From assembly GCA_012295275.1 (NCBI GenBank), contig CM022671.1:10795237-10859236 (forward strand): a stretch of DNA of 64,000 nt, in the 5' to 3' direction. This DNA comes from Chrysomallon squamiferum. Its lineage: Eukaryota; Mollusca; Gastropoda; Neomphalida; Peltospiridae. A program made the position numbers and the translations under genes. Shown here one piece after another: positions 39,230 through 52,200 of the stretch. Positions within the stretch are counted from its first letter, which is position 1. Each line of letters opens with the position of its first letter. The notes beneath the pieces were generated by a model. It was not told the DNA's origin, ran no database searches, and saw nothing but the letters and a program-made list of their open reading frames with translations.

Positions 39230-40640
39230 ATAGTTTGAAATTTGTTCATGTTAGGTTAGAGATGACAACAAAAGTTCAAACTTACTGCAGCCAGACAAGC
39301 TTCTTACAACTAATTAACAGTAAATACTTATAGGAATTAATTTCTGTTGTTTTTAGTATTTATATGTAATGTGGAAAAAAAAAAGGTGACACTTAAACAA
39401 ACATGATGAGAGTGTTAAAATTAGTAATATTTTATTTTATTTTTATTATTATTCTTTTATTTTTTGTCATTTCTTATTTTTATTTTTATACTGTAGCATA
39501 GATTATACTAAATATAATAGGCAACACAGCAGATTAATAAATAAGTTAAAACAACATTATGTTTTCTTCTTCAGATTGCAATCAAACCGAATGGGCTTGA
39601 AACTGAAGAGAAAAAAATTATTTTGATAGATATCTTCAAGTGCAATTTCAAGATTGTTTACCAGGTTCTTGGAATTTGTCTCTTATGACAGTTGTACTGC
39701 TATTCGTGTGTTTTCCAGTTAGAAAATGTTTCTTCTGAAGGTTACCCTGCCGTTTAAAGTTATCGTTAAGTCTCAAGTTATTAGGTTCCACAGAAACTGG
39801 TGTAACAAAGAACATTTCAATGATGGATGTTAGTCCTGCTTGTGCTCTGAATTCAAGAAGTTATTGAAAAAGAGTTCTATGGAAAATTAAATCTGAAACC
39901 ATCAGGGAATTAGAAAAACACTTGGATCCAATAAACATATTTAAGCCATATACAGTTCAACATAAAATTTCACCTCACTTGGATATCGGATCTACAGTTA
40001 TCCACAAAAAGTCCAGATGCAGGCTTCACAACATAATAAAATCTGAGTCTACATTCAGTAGCGAACAAACCAACATGAATACCAAATCAGAACCAGACTG
40101 ATTCCAAAAATGTTGTGTATTTGATAATAGGCAACTTATGCAAACCAAATAAATAAATAAATAAGTAAATAAAAAAAATGTGACGGCAAAACATAAAATT
40201 TGTTACGAGTTAGAAGTGTTTGTCACAAATACGATATTACGCACGAAGTTGACATACTTGTGGCCAAACATTTTAATCTACATGGCGATAAACTGGAAGA
40301 TCATTTTGAAATAATCCCAATAGTGCAAACACCATTCTCGGTTCAAAACCCGAAACCGAACTTTTTAGACTTGAACTAGAAGCTGTTTGGATCAGCACAG
40401 AAACCATTTCGAATAAATCTTGAATCGGGCAAATGTAAAGAGAGAGATAAAATAATGTTCCCAATAATTTAGAATGGCCGAAACGTTGACATTGGTAAAA
40501 TCATGAAGAAACAATATTTTAACTTACAGACTACTATGAAAAATCCAATAACAGCACATCCCATCACAGCTTATAGGAAAACTATAATTAACAGATAAGG
40601 CTAAAAAATCAACACCCACTAATGATAACCATCAAAATAA
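37206..40640. other. AT-rich DNA, no gene recognised
   Basis: No gene or recognised element is seen. A 43-base poly-T run lies at 39,196-39,238. 40,170-40,500 has more CpG and a higher GC content than its surroundings but no readable product. Confidence 0.5.
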
Positions 40641-41110
40641 AAACCTAATAAACCTATTTATCGAGTTCCGAGTATTCTAACTTATGATTTGTGAACCGAG
40701 TTATGAGCGAGCTTCAGATTCACCGCCGCAACGAACAACACACGTCCACCCAGCTTCCCGAGTCTTTCTCGTTAGCTTCACATGGTTACCTCGCCGTGAA
40801 TGAATCTCTGTTGTGCTGTGTTAGCGTTTTGTGCAGTATTTTGCTAAATTTCCATGGATCCTAAGGACAGTGCTGAGAAGAAGATTTAATGATGTCCATT
40901 GAATTAAAGCATGAAATCACTGAATTAATTTGAGCGTGGTGTGCGTGCAGTCAACATAGCAAGGCAGTACGAGCGTAGCACTTTTACGATATGTACCATT
41001 CTGAACCATACAATAAAGCTGTAACTCCAGCCAAAGGCGTTAAAATAATTTCTAAGCTGCGGGCCTCAGTCCATGAAAAGATTGAGAAACACTAATCCTG
41101 TACACTTTAC
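40640..41110 (+). mobile_element. Tigger/pogo-like DNA transposon relic, 5' part with CENP-B-type HTH remnant
   Basis: A relatively CpG-rich leader precedes an ATG at 40,854 and a broken frame beginning MDPKDSAEKK. After a frameshift it continues MMSIELKHEITEL, ERGVRAVNIARQYERSTFT, ICTILNHTIKAVTPAKGVK and ISKLRASVHEKIEK. This is the N-terminal helix-turn-helix (CENP-B/psq type) of Tigger transposases, with the recognition-helix region IARQYERST. At least two frame breaks are visible, and the rest of the transposase, including its DDE catalytic domain, is absent. The left terminus is decayed and placed only approximately. Unit U (copy 2) begins directly after this piece. Confidence 0.75.
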
Positions 41111-43447
41111 GAAACAAATAACAAGTAGGATGTATATGTAATGTGTTTAGACTCTATGTTCTGGTTTATTTATGGTGATATTAATAATAAAATGTTTGAA
41201 TACAGAAAACATAAAAGAACTTGGAGTATATTTCTACAGTTATTGCCAGAAATCATATCATGTGAGCCACAGTATTTTCATTGTAAGTGGTATCACTACT
41301 CAAGAACTGTATATATATTCATCATTTCTAACATTCCAACATTCGTTTTATTAATTAAAACTATCATCCAAAAATATCTTTGTCAGTATATTTCAGTGCA
41401 AACAACCTTATGCAATGTGCTGTATAGAAAGCATGTGCAACAGATCAAATATGAATATGTTTGATATTAAAGTAGATACCATAACACTAAGATATCTTAT
41501 ACAGCATAAAATTGTTCAAATATGGATATAGCTGATACTGGACTAAATAATAAGTCACTGAAGTTTATTAATGAAAGTGTTGTACAGAGATTATATAATT
41601 TAGATTGTATATTGATCTGCTTAATAATGGAGTACATTCCAGAATGATAGACTAGACATCTCATATCAAGTCTAGCTATTCATAGGACATAAATAGATAA
41701 CATAATATTATGAGTAGGGCATCTTATTCTATGCCTGTATACAGAAATCATAAAAGAACTACTATGAGCATGCTCCTACAGTGCTTCCCAGAAATCATGG
41801 TATGACTATTCCTGAATTCTGTCCATTCACCACATCTAATATCTGGCTCTGAAACAGGAGTACTTTCCACACTGAAATATGTTTCAGGTTCAGCCAAAAC
41901 AGTAAATTAATGTATTGAATTTGGAGCTAAATTCTCAGAAAAATTTGAAATTTATATATACATTCAGTTAGGTATAATTTATGAATAACTATAGCTACTA
42001 CTGATTATGAATTTGAATCTGCATTTTTTAATTTTTTTTTTATTTTTTATTTTTTTTTTTTATACTGATAAACAACTGTAATAACATACATTTGACATCA
42101 ACTATCAAGCCCATTAAATTTGGCTGAGTATAATGGTTAGATTACTAGAAATACTAATGACTCTATTAGTAATTAGAATGAGTATTAGAATCTTTGTTTA
42201 CTGATAAGCAACTTTGTTATAACATGTATTTGACTGTAACTATCTTGCCATCTGTTTTATTAATTGTAAACATAGCATCAATAAAAATATTTTAACAGTA
42301 GTGTATACTGGAGTATATACAGTATCACTGAAGTTTCTTTCTTGGTGAACTGAACAGAGAGAATATACAACAACAAATTGAGTATGAATTTACCTAACAC
42401 TGGAGCAGACACACTATCACTGAATATTAATTGCTGAATGTATTGCACAAAGACAGTATACAGCAGATCCAGTATGTATATACTTGGTGTTGAAGTAGAT
42501 ACCATATCGTTGGGTTAATTTAATGTATAGAGAGAATATACCACAAATGATATGAATATACTCAATATTAAAATATTTATCATATAATTGAGCTGTCTTA
42601 CTCAGTGTTTTGCACAGGAAATCTTACTCAGTGTGTCATATTGAGAGAATATACAACAAATCAGATATGAATTTACTTAATATTGAATTAGATACTATAT
42701 ACTGAAATAATTTACTCTGTGTAAATTCTGCAGGAGATACTATGCCACTGAGCTTTACTACTAATAGGTTGCACTGAAAAAATATACAACTTTGAAAATG
42801 AATATACCTAATACTGATGTAGATAGAATTTCAGTGAGGTGCATTTTTATTTATTTATTTTTTTCTTAGTGTATTCTGAGAGTTAATATGCAACAGACTG
42901 AGTTAGACTAAATTTAATGGAGAAGATATCCTATCACATAGGTTTCTTACTCAGTCTGCTGTAGAGAAAAGAATATGCAACAGACTAAGTATGAATTTAC
43001 TTAATACCAGAATAGACACTATATCATTCAGGTTCCTTACTCAGTATTTTGTACACTGAGAATATACTGTTGTAGAATTGTGTTACAGCAGTGTAATAAT
43101 ATGCATTTAACATCAACTACGATTGTAAACAAAAAATATCTTAGCGTGCATACTGGAGGTAGATACTAAATTGCTTTCTCAGTGTGTTGCACTGAGAATT
43201 TACTCAAACTGACTGAGTATAAATATTGAAATAAATATCATATCTTACTTCATGTTTTGTATATAGAAATATATATATGAATTTGCTTGATATTGGAATA
43301 GCTATATGTAGATGAATAACTGAACACACATGCATACATATACGAACTTAAATATATTTGTCAGATATATATATATATATATATATGAAAACAGTTTTCA
43401 TTCATAAAAAATAGTAATGATCTATAGCGAATACGAATTCTGTATAT
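41111..43447 (+). repeat. 2.3-kb duplicated unit U, copy 2 (inside a Tigger relic)
   Basis: Second near-identical copy of 34,693-36,999. It retains 26 bp (42,488-42,513) missing from copy 1 and has a longer (AT)n near 43,366. It is bracketed by direct copies of about 247 bp of Tigger sequence (40,864-41,110 and 43,452-43,698). This T-U-T arrangement is not that of a normal transposon insertion, which would leave a target duplication of only a few bases. Confidence 0.95.
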
Positions 43448-43451
43448 TCTC

Positions 43452-43938
43452 AGGACAGTGCTGAGAAGAAGATTTAATGATGTCCATTGAATTAAAGCAT
43501 GAAATCACTGAATTAATTTGAGCGTGGTGTGCGTGCAGTCAACATGGCAAGGCAGTACGAGCGTAGCACTTTTACGATATGTACCATTCTGAACCATACA
43601 ATAAAGCTGTAACTCCAGCCAAAGGCGTTAAAATAATTTCTAAGCTGCGGGCCTCAGTCCATGAAAAGATTAGTGTTTCTCAATCCTGTACACTTTACAA
43701 AACCAAATTATTTCTTTGCATTCTCTTTTATTTTGTTTTTACAATATTTGTCATTTGTACATGCAACGGTCTTATTTCAAAACACGTTACAAAAAATTAG
43801 TGTGGTTTTCGGAGGGCTGGAACAGATTAATGGTATTTCAATTAATTTACTTTGGGAAAATTGATTTGTTATGCGAGCAAATTTCAGTTAAGAGCTCGGT
43901 CACAGAACGAATTAAACTTGTAAGTGAAGTTACCACTG
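43452..43938 (+). mobile_element. Tigger/pogo-like relic, duplicated HTH segment plus 3' terminal region
   Basis: 43,452-43,698 repeats 40,864-41,110 almost exactly, except for an 18-bp inverted block at 43,668-43,685. It then runs into a typical Tigger 3' end: GGTTTTCGGAGGGCTGGAAC, a GGGAAAAT block, GAGCTCGGTCACAGAACGAA, then a terminal ACCACTG ending at 43,938 and followed by TA. A terminal CAGTGG (reverse complement) and a TA target are what Tigger/pogo elements leave. The central transposase is missing, so this was a deleted, non-autonomous element before U arrived. Confidence 0.75.
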
Positions 43939-44339
43939 TACATATATTTCCTACTTTTATATTTAATACAGGCACTGTTATAATATCTGAAATAACATTT
44001 ATAATATTACTTAGAATAAATGTATTAACTATTTTATTACACAGTTTTAATGTATAATATATTATTAATATTACTAAAACCATTTTAGTTACTTCATAAT
44101 AGCATCAAAATCTATGGAGCGCGAACTGTTTTCTACCTTCTGCAAAAAACCATCATTTGATTTGGTGGTAATGATTATAAACAATTATGGCCTACTGTTA
44201 GGTCACCTGATCAAAATGCTGCCATTTGATTGGATATTTATTTTACTTCCATTTCAGGGCATTAAATGTTTATATATGTAGGAACGATTGCGCATTTTCC
44301 TACATTTTGATACATTTTTTGGAACAACAAGAATATACA

Positions 44340-44388
44340 GTGATACTCACACAGGCAGACAAACACACACCCACACACATACACACTG
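44340..44388 (+). repeat. Imperfect (CA)n tract
   Basis: A CACACA-rich stretch with interruptions lies immediately before dispersed repeat R copy 2. Confidence 0.85.
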
Positions 44389-44390
44389 CA

Positions 44391-44580
44391 TCCACTACAG
44401 TTGACTCCAGTGAGTTGAGAAATAAAAGAGTTAATTTGATTTACTTTTTGTCTCATTACAGAATAAAGGAAATAACTGGTTACTGTCAAGATTCCAGCGT
44501 TATCCTGCTCAGGCTGAATAGCAGTTTAACATTGGCATAGCCTTGCTGGAAGATTCTAACCTTGGTCGGATAAAACTGAT
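44391..44580 (+). repeat. Dispersed repeat R, copy 2
   Basis: A diverged homologue of 37,001-37,205 with the same phrase order, from ATCCACTACAG to GGATAAAACTGATC. In this copy the repeat is not next to U. Confidence 0.75.
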
Positions 44581-45640
44581 CACTTAATACATTAACTAGT
44601 TGTTCCTTATGAAACCTCCTCCCCCCATACGCCGAACAACCTCGCCCTATAATGATTATTTTTATCTCTTTACTTCATAGTAGAGCACACGTCACTGAGA
44701 CACATTTTACTTAGCATTTCGTTGAACGTCAGGTATATTATTTCTTGAGTTGAATATTTTTATTCGATCAGCTATGGGGGATTTGAACTCTAAACTGTCT
44801 TGAGGAATATTCCACAAACATGAGAAGAAAATCACCCCACTGTCCAGGTTAAGTTATTCCAGTGGATTTTCTACCACCATTCTCCCAGTGCGCATAAACA
44901 CGTCTACTGGCTCAAGTCCAACACTGTAAGATTTATTCATTTATTTGTCATTTTCAACATCGTTGTAATTATTATCAGAACTATTACTACTACATGGTAA
45001 AAACGATGATAAAAAGAACAAAAGGAACATCAACAAAACCAATAACAAAAAGTGTTCCTAATAGAAGTATTATTAATATTATTAGTCATCATCATTATCA
45101 TCATTAGTAGTAGTAGTATTTTTAATGAGTTTATATAATAAATGTTGTATTTCTTTTTCTTGTATATTTTTTTAACTTTTATTTTTTATTATTATTTTTA
45201 TTTATTTCTTTACTCTCTCTCTCTCTCTCTCTCCGCCTATAATTACTTCACCCAAAATCTTTTGTAAAACACCGTATCCAAGAGAAGAAGTGTTAGACTA
45301 CATCTAACCTGCAATAGTTTTTAAATTCGATTGAACGGGTCTGTGCTCAAAATAGATGTTTACAGCAAGAACTTGGTGAGTGAACGCAGTTTTTGTTTTC
45401 ATTTCAATTTTAATTTATTTATTTATTACTATTATTATTATTAAGGAATACTTTAAAAAAGATTATTAATGTCACTGTACTACAACATTATTTCTGAATT
45501 TAAAGTTGTTTTCTTCCTTCTTTCCTTCTTTCTTTCTTTCTTTATTTATTTAATTGTTTCTTTTCATTCATTTTGGGGAAACAGCCACCATAACACAACA
45601 ACACTCAGTATACACGAGAGTATGGTAACACTACAGTCTC
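44581..45640. other. AT-rich DNA with short simple repeats, no gene recognised
   Basis: It contains a short (CT)n near 45,217-45,232 and a TTTC-rich tract near 45,515-45,545. No coding sequence is supported. Confidence 0.55.
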
Positions 45641-46280
45641 TAATCGGTACAGGTAGGAAGACAAAACTACAACTACCAGTCAATACAGATACCAGGAAAA
45701 CAACAGTGTACCAAAAGAGCACACATATACCAGTACAAACACACTGCAGGAACATGACAGCATGGCCGACAGTGAAAACAAACCACGGGAACATGACAGC
45801 ATAGCCGACAGTGAAAACAAACCACAGGAACATGACAGCATGGCCGACAGTGAAAACAAACCACAGGAACAAGGCAGCATAGCCGACAGTGAAAATAATC
45901 AGCTTCAAAACACAAGTCAGAAACAAGGCAATGTAGCCATCAAAGAAATAAAACGTCAGGAATAGGGCAGTATACTTGAAAGTGAAAACACGCGTCAGGA
46001 AGATGGCAGTTTAACAGCAAGTCAAACCAAAGGAAAGCAACACAGCCATATAGCCGTCAGTGAAAACACACGTGAGGAACATAGTAATATAGTCAGCTTG
46101 AAAACACACGTTAGGAACATAGTAATATAGTCAGCTTGAAAAACAGGTTAGGAACTTACAGCATAAGCATGGCAACCAGTGAAACCTGAAACCACATAAG
46201 TAACCTCGCAGTTTAGTGAGCTTGAAACCACACGACAGAGACAGGGCAGTATAGCTCACAGTGAAAACACAAGTCAGAAA
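45640..46280 (+). repeat. Left monomeric flank of the second satellite (38-39-bp monomers)
   Basis: From 45,745 four regular 39-bp monomers follow one another (AGGAACATGACAGCATGGCC, then GACAGTGAAAACAAACCAC). Older, diverged monomers may begin before them. At about 45,897 one monomer is fused to the ATCAGCTTCAAAACACAAG end of HOR monomer 2, and an irregular set of HOR-like monomers follows. The 13-codon repeat frame over 45,762-45,965 is a by-product of the 39-bp period and is not called as a gene. Confidence 0.85.
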
Positions 46281-49200
46281 CATGGCACTATAGCCGGCAA
46301 AGAAAACACACGTAACAAACATGACAGTATAATCAGCTTCAAAACACAAGTCAGAAACAAGGCAATGTAGCCATCAAAGAAATAAAACGTCAAGGAACAG
46401 GGCAGCAAACTTGAAAGTGAAAAAACGCGTCAGGAAGAAAACAACAAAGAAACGGCAATAGTCACTTGAAAAGTCAGAAACACAGGTTAGGTAATATAGT
46501 CAGTTTGAAAACACAGGTTAGAAGTAATCGCAGTTTGGTCAAACGTCAGAAACCTGCAAAAACACCTCGCAGTTTAGTCAAGTCAGAAAAACAACACGGC
46601 AGAGAAAACAGGTAAGTATAAAGTGAAAACACACAAGTCAGAAACATGGCACTATAGCCGGCAAAGAAAACACACGTAACAAACATGACAGTATAATCAG
46701 CTTCAAAACACAAGTCAGAAACAAGGCAATGTAGCCATCAAAGAAATAAAACGTCAGGAATACGGCAGTATACTTGAAAGTGAAAACACGCGTCAGGAAG
46801 ATGGCAGTTTAACAGCAAGTCAAACCAAAGGAAAGCAACACAGCCATATAGCCGTCAGTGAAAACACACGTGAGGAACATAGTAATATAGTCAGCTTGAA
46901 AACACACGTTAGGAACATAGTAATATAGTCAGCTTGAAAACACAGGTTAGGAACTTATCGTTCTGGTCAACCTGAAAGCACACATCAGTAACCTCGCAGT
47001 TTAGTGAGCTTGAAACCACACGTCAGAGACAGGGCAGTATAGCTCACAGTGAAAACACAAGTCAGAAACATGGCACTATAGCCGGCAAAGAAAACACACG
47101 TAACAAACATGACAGTATAATCAGCTTCAAAACACAAGTCAGAAACAAGGCAATGTAGCCATCAAAGAAATAAAACGTCAGGAATACGGCAGTATACTTG
47201 AAAGTGAAAACACGCGTCAGGAAGATGGCAGTTTAACAGCAAGTCAAACCAAAGGAAAGCAACACAGCCATATAGCCGTCAGTGAAAACACACGTGAGGA
47301 ACATAGTAATATAGTCAGCTTGAAAACACACGTTAGGAACATAGTAATATAGTCAGCTTGAAAACACAGGTTAGGAACTTATCGTTCTGGTCAACCTGAA
47401 AGCACACATCAGTAACCTCGCAGTTTAGTGAGCTTGAAACCACACGTCAGAGACAGGGCAGTATAGCTCACAGTGAAAACACAAGTCAGAAACATGGCAC
47501 TATAGCCGGCAAAGAAAACACACGTAACAAACATGACAGTATAATCAGCTTCAAAACACAAGTCAGAAACAAGGCAATGTAGCCATCAAAGAAATAAAAC
47601 GTCAGGAATACGGCAGTATACTTGAAAGTGAAAACACGCGTCAGGAAGATGGCAGTTTAACAGCAAGTCAAACCAAAGGAAAGCAACACAGCCATATAGC
47701 CGTCAGTGAAAACACGTGAGGAACATAGTAATATAGTCAGCTTGAAAACACACGTTAGGAACATAGTAATATAGTCAGCTTGAAAACACAGGTTAGGAAC
47801 TTATCGTTCTGGTCAACCTGAAAGCACACATCAGTAACCTCGCAGTTTAGTGAGCTTGAAACCACACGTCAGAGACAGGGCAGTATAGCTCACAGTGAAA
47901 ACACAAGTCAGAAACATGGCACTATAGCCGGCAAAGAAAACACACGTAACAAACATGACAGTATAATCAGCTTCAAAACACAAGTCAGAAACAAGGCAAT
48001 GTAGCCATCAAAGAAATAAAACGTCAGGAATACGGCAGTATACTTGAAAGTGAAAACACGCGTCAGGAAGATGGCAGTTTAACAGCAAGTCAAACCAAAG
48101 GAAAGCAACACAGCCATATAGCCGTCAGTGAAAACACACGTGAGGAACATAGTAATATAGTCAGCTTGAAAACACACGTTAGGAACATAGTAATATAGTC
48201 AGCTTGAAAACACAGGTTAGGAACTTATCGTTCTGGTCAACCTGAAAGCACACATCAGTAACCTCGCAGTTTAGTGAGCTTGAAACCACACGTCAGAGAC
48301 AGGGCAGTATAGCTCACAGTGAAAACACAAGTCAGAAACATGGCACTATAGCCGGCAAAGAAAAACACACGTAACAAACATGACAGTATAATCAGCTTCA
48401 AAACACAAGTCAGAAACAAGGCAATGTAGCCATCAAAGAAATAAAACGTCAGGAATACGGCAGTATACTTGAAAGTGAAAACACGCGTCAGGAAGATGGC
48501 AGTTTAACAGCAAGTCAAACCAAAGGAAAGCAACACAGCCATATAGCCGTCAGTGAAAACACACGTGAGGAACATAGTAATATAGTCAGCTTGAAAACAC
48601 ACGTTAGGAACATAGTAATATAGTCAGCTTGAAAACACAGGTTAGGAACTTATCGTTCTGGTCAACCTGAAAGCACACATCAGTAACCTCGCAGTTTAGT
48701 GAGCTTGAAACCACACGTCAGAGACAGGGCAGTATAGCTCACAGTGAAAACACAAGTCAGAAACATGGCACTATAGCCGGCAAAGAAAACACACGTAACA
48801 AACATGACAGTATAATCAGCTTCAAAACACAAGTCAGAAACAAGGCAATGTAGCCATCAAAGAAATAAAACGTCAGGAATACGGCAGTATACTTGAAAGT
48901 GAAAACACGCGTCAGGAAGATGGCAGTTTAACAGCAAGTCAAACCAAAGGAAAGCAACACAGCCATATAGCCGTCAGTGAAAACACACGTGAGGAACATA
49001 GTAATATAGTCAGCTTGAAAACACACGTTAGGAACATAGTAATATAGTCAGCTTGAAAACACAGGTTAGGAACTTATCGTAATATAGTCAGCTTGAAAAC
49101 ACAGGTTAGGAACTTATCGTTCTGGTCAACCTGAAAGCACACATCAGTAACCTCGCAGTTTAGTCAGCTTGAAACCACACGTCAGAGACAGGGCAGTATA

Positions 49201-52200
49201 GCTCACAGTGAAAACACAAGTCAGAAACATGGCACTATAGCCGGCAAAGAAAACACACGTAACAAACATGACAGTATAATCAGCTTCAAAACACAAGTCA
49301 GAAACAAGGCAATGTAGCCATCAAAGAAATAAAACGTCAGGAATACGGCAGTATACTTGAAAGTGAAAACACGCGTCAGGAAGATGGCAGTTTAACAGCA
49401 AGTCAAACCAAAGGAAAGCAACACAGCCATATAGCCGTCAGTGAAAACACACGTGAGGAACATAGTAATATAGTCAGCTTGAAAACACACGTTAGGAACA
49501 TAGTAATATAGTCAGCTTGAAAACACAGGTTAGGAACTTATCGTTCTGGTCAACCTGAAAGCACACATCAGTAACCTCGCAGTTTAGTGAGCTTGAAACC
49601 ACACGTCAGAGACAGGGCAGTATAGCTCACAGTGAAAACACAAGTCAGAAACATGGCACTATAGCCGGCAAAGAAAACACACGTAACAAACATGACAGTA
49701 TAATCAGCTTCAAAACACAAGTCAGAAACAAGGCAATGTAGCCATCAAAGAAATAAAACGTCAGGAATACGGCAGTATACTTGAAAGTGAAAACACGCGT
49801 CAGGAAGATGGCAGTTTAACAGCAAGTCAAACCAAAGGAAAGCAACACAGCCATATAGCCGTCAGTGAAAACACACGTGAGGAACATAGTAATATAGTCA
49901 GCTTGAAAACACACGTTAGGAACATAGTAATATAGTCAGCTTGAAAACACAGGTTAGGAACTTATCGTTCTGGTCAACCTGAAAGCACACATCAGTAACC
50001 TCGCAGTTTAGTGAGCTTGAAACCACACGTGAGAGACAGGGCAGTATAGCTCACAGTGAAAACACAAGTCAGAAACATGGCACTATAGCCGGCAAAGAAA
50101 ACACACGTAACAAACATGACAGTATAATCAGCTTCAAAACACAAGTCAGAAACAAGGCAATGTAGCCATCAAAGAAATAAAACGTCAGGAATACGGCAGT
50201 ATACTTGAAAGTGAAAACACGCGTCAGGAAGATGGCAGTTTAACAGCAAGTCAAACCAAAGGAAAGCAACACAGCCATATAGCCGTCAGTGAAAACACAC
50301 GTGAGGAACATAGTAATATAGTCAGCTTGAAAACACACGTTAGGAACATAGTAATATAGTCAGCTTGAAAACACAGGTTAGGAACTTATCGTTCTGGTCA
50401 ACCTGAAAGCACACATCAGTAACCTCGCAGTTTAGTGAGCTTGAAACCACACGTCAGAGACAGGGCAGTATAGCTCACAGTGAAAACACAAGTCAGAAAC
50501 ATGGCACTATAGCCGGCAAAGAAAACACACGTAACAAACATGACAGTATAATCAGCTTCAAAACACAAGTCAGAAACAAGGCAATGTAGCCATCAAAGAA
50601 ATAAAACGTCAGGAATACGGCAGTATACTTGAAAGTGAAAACACGCGTCAGGAAGATGGCAGTTTAACAGCAAGTCAAACCAAAGGAAAGCAACACAGCC
50701 ATATAGCCGTCAGTGAAAACACACGTGAGGAACATAGTAATATAGTCAGCTTGAAAACACACGTTAGGAACATAGTAATATAGTCAGCTTGAAAACACAG
50801 GTTAGGAACTTATCGTTCTGGTCAACCTGAAAGCACACATCAGTAACCTCGCAGTTTAGTGAGCTTGAAACCACACGTCAGAGACAGGGCAGTATAGCTC
50901 ACAGTGAAAACACAAGTCAGAAACATGGCACTATAGCCGGCAAAGAAAACACACGTAACAAACATGACAGTATAATCAGCTTCAAAACACAAGTCAGAAA
51001 CAAGGCAATGTAGCCATCAAAGAAATAAAACGTCAGGAATACGGCAGTATACTTGAAAGTGAAAACACGCGTCAGGAAGATGGCAGTTTAACAGCAAGTC
51101 AAACCAAAGGAAAGCAACACAGCCATATAGCCGTCAGTGAAAACACACGTGAGGAACATAGTAATATAGTCAGCTTGAAAACACACGTTAGGAACATAGT
51201 AATATAGTCAGCTTGAAAACACAGGTTAGGAACTTATCGTTCTGGTCAACCTGAAAGCACACATCAGTAACCTCGCAGTTTAGTCAGCTTGAAACCACAC
51301 GTGAGAGACAGGGCAGTATAGCTCACAGTGAAAACACAAGTCAGAAACATGGCACTATAGCCGGCAAAGAAAACACACGTAACAAACATGACAGTATAAT
51401 CAGCTTCAAAACACAAGTCAGAAACAAGGCAATGTAGCCATCAAAGAAATAAAACGTCAGGAATACGGCAGTATACTTGAAAGTGAAAACACGCGTCAGG
51501 AAGATGGCAGTTTAACAGCAAGTCAAACCAAAGGAAAGCAACACAGCCATATAGCCGTCAGTGAAAACACACGTGAGGAACATAGTAATATAGTCAGCTT
51601 GAAAACACACGTTAGGAACATAGTAATATAGTCAGCTTGAAAACACAGGTTAGGAACTTATCGTTCTGGTCAACCTGAAAGCACACATCAGTAACCTCGC
51701 AGTTTAGTGAGCTTGAAACCACACGTCAGAGACAGGGCAGTATAGCTCACAGTGAAAACACAAGTCAGAAACATGGCACTATAGCCGGCAAAGAAAACAC
51801 ACGTAACAAACATGACAGTATAATCAGCTTCAAAACACAAGTCAGAAACAAGGCAATGTAGCCATCAAAGAAATAAAACGTCAGGAATACGGCAGTATAC
51901 TTGAAAGTGAAAACACGCGTCAGGAAGATGGCAGTTTAACAGCAAGTCAAACCAAAGGAAAGCAACACAGCCATATAGCCGTCAGTGAAAACACACGTGA
52001 GGAACATAGTAATATAGTCAGCTTGAAAACACACGTTAGGAACATAGTAATATAGTCAGCTTGAAAACACAGGTTAGGAACTTATCGTTCTGGTCAACCT
52101 GAAAGCACACATCAGTAACCTCGCAGTTTAGTGAGCTTGAAACCACACGTCAGAGACAGGGCAGTATAGCTCACAGTGAAAACACAAGTCAGAAACATGG

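Noticed and set aside
34723-41464. 107-codon open frame conserved in both copies of unit U (34,723-35,046 and 41,141-41,464)
   Set aside because: The copies are about 98% identical overall, so sharing of a frame is expected. Among the few differences there is at least one amino-acid change and no sign of purifying selection. No family is recognised.
44771-44795. tRNA B-box-like string (GAGTTCAAATCC on the minus strand), possible tRNA-derived SINE
   Set aside because: No matching A-box or tRNA fold is visible at the right distance, and no target duplication or tail was found.
45762-45965. Short protein-like repeat frame (MADSENKP...EHDS) at the left edge of the second satellite
   Set aside because: It is the same 13-codon artefact. 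The frame breaks as soon as TATAG-containing monomers begin.
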